DNA from: Candidatus Solincola quzhuomuensis
GTDB lineage: Bacteria; Actinomycetota; Geothermincolia; Geothermincolales; RBG-13-55-18
Direction: 5' to 3'
Assembly: GCA_015711855.1 (NCBI GenBank)
Contig: JACVJF010000014.1
Location: forward strand, 1-40,834
Length of the DNA: 40,834 nucleotides
The notes beneath the pieces are model-generated. The model was not told where the DNA came from. It was given only the letters and a program-made list of their open reading frames with translations, and searched no databases. This document shows positions 38,030-40,834 of the stretch, in pieces. The position numbers were made by a program, and so were the translations under genes. How positions within the stretch are numbered: position 1 is the stretch's first letter; every line of letters begins with the position of its first letter.

Positions 38030-38797
38030 CTATTCCTCAAGGGTCCTCAGATAGCGGGACAAGATGTCCTCCACCGCCCGGCGAGCCGGGCTCTCCGGGG
38101 GAAGGTCGGTGATAGCCCTGCCCTCTTCGTCGAGGCTAACGACCAGGGGGTCCTCGGGGACCACTCCGGCCAATTCCAATTTCCCTTCCTCGGCGATGGT
38201 CCTCAGGTTATCCGGCAACCCGTCCCTTACCCTGGATACCACCAGGGCCATGCGGCGGATGTCCAACTTCAGCTCCCGAGCCAAGTCCCTGATGCGCAGG
38301 GCGGTGCGCACTCCCCGCACGGTGGGGTCGGAGGCGATGAACATCACGTCCACGCCGCGGGTCGTACGGCGGGAGAGGTGCTCCATCCCGGCCTCGTTGT
38401 CCATCACCACGTACTCGTACTGTCTGGTCATGATGTCCAGGTAGCGCCGGAAGATGTTGTTCAGGTAGCAGTAACAACCCGGGCCCTCCGGCCTTCCCAT
38501 GGAGATGAGGTCGAAACCCCTCTCCTCCACCAGGGCCTGCCGTAGCATGGTCTCCACCCACACCTCCTTGGACATACCGGCGGGTATGCGGGAGACGTTC
38601 TCCGTGAGGTATTCCCGCACCGCGCCGATGGTCTTCTCCGCGTGGGTTCCCAGGGCCTGGTCTAAGTTGGCGTTGGAGTCGGCGTCCACGGCCAGCACCG
38701 CCTTACCCGTGGTGCGCACCAGGTAGTCCACGGCCAGGGCGGAGAAGGTGGTCTTCCCCGTCCCTCCCTTGCCGGACACGGCGATGACGACGCTCAT
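38030..38797 (-). CDS. cooC: CODH nickel-insertion/maturation ATPase
   Basis: MSVVIAVSGKGGTGKTTFSALAVDYL deviant Walker A, AVDADSNANLDQALG; adjacent to CODH/ACS genes. Confidence 0.92.
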   Translation of the reverse strand: MSVVIAVSGKGGTGKTTFSALAVDYLVRTTGKAVLAVDADSNANLDQALGTHAEKTIGAVREYLTENVSRIPAGMSKEVWVETMLRQALVEERGFDLISMGRPEGPGCYCYLNNIFRRYLDIMTRQYEYVVMDNEAGMEHLSRRTTRGVDVMFIASDPTVRGVRTALRIRDLARELKLDIRRMALVVSRVRDGLPDNLRTIAEEGKLELAGVVPEDPLVVSLDEEGRAITDLPPESPARRAVEDILSRYLRTLEE

Positions 38798-38798
38798 G

Positions 38799-40784
38799 TC
38801 AACCCGCCTCCCCGGCGGAAGCGACCTCCCCGCTCGCATAGTGCACCTTCCTTCTGGCCTCCAGCTTCTCCTTGACCGAGGGGAAGGCCTCCAGGTTGGT
38901 GTGGGGGAAGAAAAGGGCCGACAGGTAGTGCTCCATGAAAGCGGGGTTCATGGAAAGCTCCAGGTAGGTCATCTGACGGGCGATCTCGTTGGCCTTCTCC
39001 AGCATGTCCTTGGAGAGGGCGGAAAGGTGGGCTCCCAAAAGGGAACCGTTGCCCACGAACTTCATCTTTTCGTACCCGATGTCCGGGAGGAGGCCTATGT
39101 TCACCGCCTTATCCACCTCCAGATAGCGCCCGAAGGCCCCGGCGATGAGCAGCTCGTCGATCATGGAGACGTCCATGTCTACCGAGGAGAGGAGTATCTC
39201 GATGCCCGCATAGACGGCGGCCTTGGCGCGCATGAGGTTGTCGATGTCCACCTCGGTGATGACGATGTCCCGCCGGGTGGCCGAGTCCTCGGCGCGCACC
39301 AGCACGTACTCCGCCCCCCCTTCCGTGGCCCGCACCCGGTCGGTGGGGAGGTCGGTGTTTATCTTTCCCTTCTCGTTGATGATCCCGGTCATGAACATCT
39401 CGGAGAGGGCGTCGATCAACCCCGAGCCGCAGATCCCTATGGGTCTGCGATTGCCCACGGTGATGATCATGGGCTCGTAGTTCCCCGGGTTGATGCGCAC
39501 CTGCTCGATGGCCCCGCGGGTGGCTCGCATACCGTGCTTCACCCCACCTCCCTCGAAGGCTGGGCCCGCGGAGCAGGAACAGGAGAGCATCCATTCCCGG
39601 TTACCCAGGACCATCTCTCCGTTGGTCCCTATGTCGATGTACAGGGTGAGCTTGTCGGTGTTGAAGATGCCCGAAGCCAGCATCCCGGCCACGATGTCCC
39701 CGCCCACATAGGAAGCCACGCAGGGTATGGCGTACATATAAACCCCGGCGGCGATGCGCAGCCCGATGTCGCTGCACTTTATCCAGGGAAAGAAGGTGGC
39801 CGACGGTATGTAGGGCTCCTCGCGGATGTACTTGGGGTTTAGGCCCAGGAGGAGGTGGGTCATGGTGGTGTTTCCCGCCACCACCAGATGGGTTATGTTG
39901 CAGTATTCTATCCCCGCCTGCTCCACCAAGGTCTTGATGAGGTTCCAGATGGTCCCCACCACCACGGACTGCAGCTTGGCCAGCCCAGTGCCGCGGGTGG
40001 CATAGATGATGCGGGTGATGACGTCCTCGCCGAAGGCCACCTGGGCGTTGTAATCTGAGGCCCGCGCGGTGACCTCGCCGGTGCGCAGGTCGATGAGCTC
40101 CGCGGAGATGGTGGTGGTGCCCACGTCGATGGCGATGGCCGACTGGCGCTCCGTGGTGTCCCCTTGTTCGATACGTACGGCTCGGAGCTCCTCCCCGCTG
40201 TCCAGGACGGTCACCGTTATGTCCCAGTCGCTCTGTCGCAGCATGTTGGGGAGCCGTTGCAGAACCGGGTAGTCGATGACCACGTCGCGCAGCCCCGCCT
40301 CCACGGCCAGTGCTCGCTTGACGCGTTCGGCGTCGCTGACGTTGTCGTCGAGGGTGGGAGGGGGGAGGATGAGATGGACCTTGCGTATGGAGGGGTTGAG
40401 CTCCCAATGGGGGAGCCTCTTTTCCCAGTCGGCGGCGGACAGGAGGTGCCCGTGAGCGGGCACGGGTTCCTTGCGCTCGAATATCCTCTTGTCGCCGATG
40501 CGGGATTCGATGGGAACCCTCACTCGTAGGTCGGAAATCACCTTGGTCTGGCAGGCCAGGGCGTATCCCTGGGTTATCTCCGACTCACTGAGCTTGGGAT
40601 TGGGTTCCCTCTCCACCTCCCCTTCTTCGACCACCACCCGACACTTGCCGCAGGACCCGGAACCACCGCAGGAGGCGTTGACGTGCACGTCGGCATCCAT
40701 AGCCGCCTTAAGGAGGTTCTCCCCCCTGGGCACGACGATGTACCGGTTATCGGGCAAGAACAGTACTTTGCAGCTATCCTCCAA
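38799..40784 (-). CDS. ASKHA-domain [2Fe-2S] protein, likely reductive activator of CFeSP (RACo-like)
   Basis: N-terminal ferredoxin motif CGGSGSCGKCRVVVEEG...YALACQT; actin-like ATPase motifs AIDVGTTTISAELIDL, YIDIGTNGEMVLGN, CSAGPAFEGGG; in a CODH/ACS cluster. Confidence 0.9.
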   Translation of the reverse strand: MEDSCKVLFLPDNRYIVVPRGENLLKAAMDADVHVNASCGGSGSCGKCRVVVEEGEVEREPNPKLSESEITQGYALACQTKVISDLRVRVPIESRIGDKRIFERKEPVPAHGHLLSAADWEKRLPHWELNPSIRKVHLILPPPTLDDNVSDAERVKRALAVEAGLRDVVIDYPVLQRLPNMLRQSDWDITVTVLDSGEELRAVRIEQGDTTERQSAIAIDVGTTTISAELIDLRTGEVTARASDYNAQVAFGEDVITRIIYATRGTGLAKLQSVVVGTIWNLIKTLVEQAGIEYCNITHLVVAGNTTMTHLLLGLNPKYIREEPYIPSATFFPWIKCSDIGLRIAAGVYMYAIPCVASYVGGDIVAGMLASGIFNTDKLTLYIDIGTNGEMVLGNREWMLSCSCSAGPAFEGGGVKHGMRATRGAIEQVRINPGNYEPMIITVGNRRPIGICGSGLIDALSEMFMTGIINEKGKINTDLPTDRVRATEGGAEYVLVRAEDSATRRDIVITEVDIDNLMRAKAAVYAGIEILLSSVDMDVSMIDELLIAGAFGRYLEVDKAVNIGLLPDIGYEKMKFVGNGSLLGAHLSALSKDMLEKANEIARQMTYLELSMNPAFMEHYLSALFFPHTNLEAFPSVKEKLEARRKVHYASGEVASAGEAG

Positions 40785-40802
40785 GCGACGTCCTCCGCGT
40801 GG

Positions 40803-40834
40803 TCAGAAGTCCTTTCCGGTCGATGCCCCGGTCC
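40803..40834 (-). CDS. Possible C-terminal fragment of an upstream gene
   Basis: Frame reads TGASTGKDF then TGA at 40805..40803; too short to assign. Confidence 0.25.
   Translation of the reverse strand, partial: TGASTGKDF

Overview
40.8 kb window from a high-GC bacterial genome. Every supported gene is on the minus strand, so transcription runs from high to low coordinates. The right half (about 24.1-40.8 kb) is a Wood-Ljungdahl (reductive acetyl-CoA) gene cluster: RACo-like activator, cooC, fchA, folD, acsD, acsA/cooS, acsB, acsC, metV, metF, a core-MetE-like methyltransferase, lipA, acsE, and a NuoE/NuoF/FdhA-type formate dehydrogenase. fdhA appears as two ORFs in the supplied track. They are one frame interrupted by a TGA at the FdhF-like active-site position (DHCARL-U-HSS). 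A GGUCU-loop hairpin follows 18 nt downstream, so I call one selenocysteine-containing gene (19620..22349). The centre holds an acyl-CoA ligase with its own promoter and terminator, a DedA protein, and an Mrp/Mbh-like membrane ion-translocation module (E,F,G,D-domain,E/B fusion,C and three antiporter-like subunits). That module ends in an arm-plus-TM extension that is duplicated as a separate small protein. The left end has a UPF0280 protein, ligA, and gatC/gatA/gatB with an orphan 7TM-like protein between gatC and gatA. The most interesting items are the Sec-FdhA, the lipA and core-MetE-like genes translationally coupled inside the methyl branch, the free-standing arm protein of the Mrp-like complex, and a G/P-rich in-frame ORF after acsE. 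Fhs (formate-THF ligase), hydrogenase catalytic subunits, sel genes, tRNAs, CRISPR arrays and transposases were not seen in this window. All assignments come from reading motifs by eye; no database search was run.
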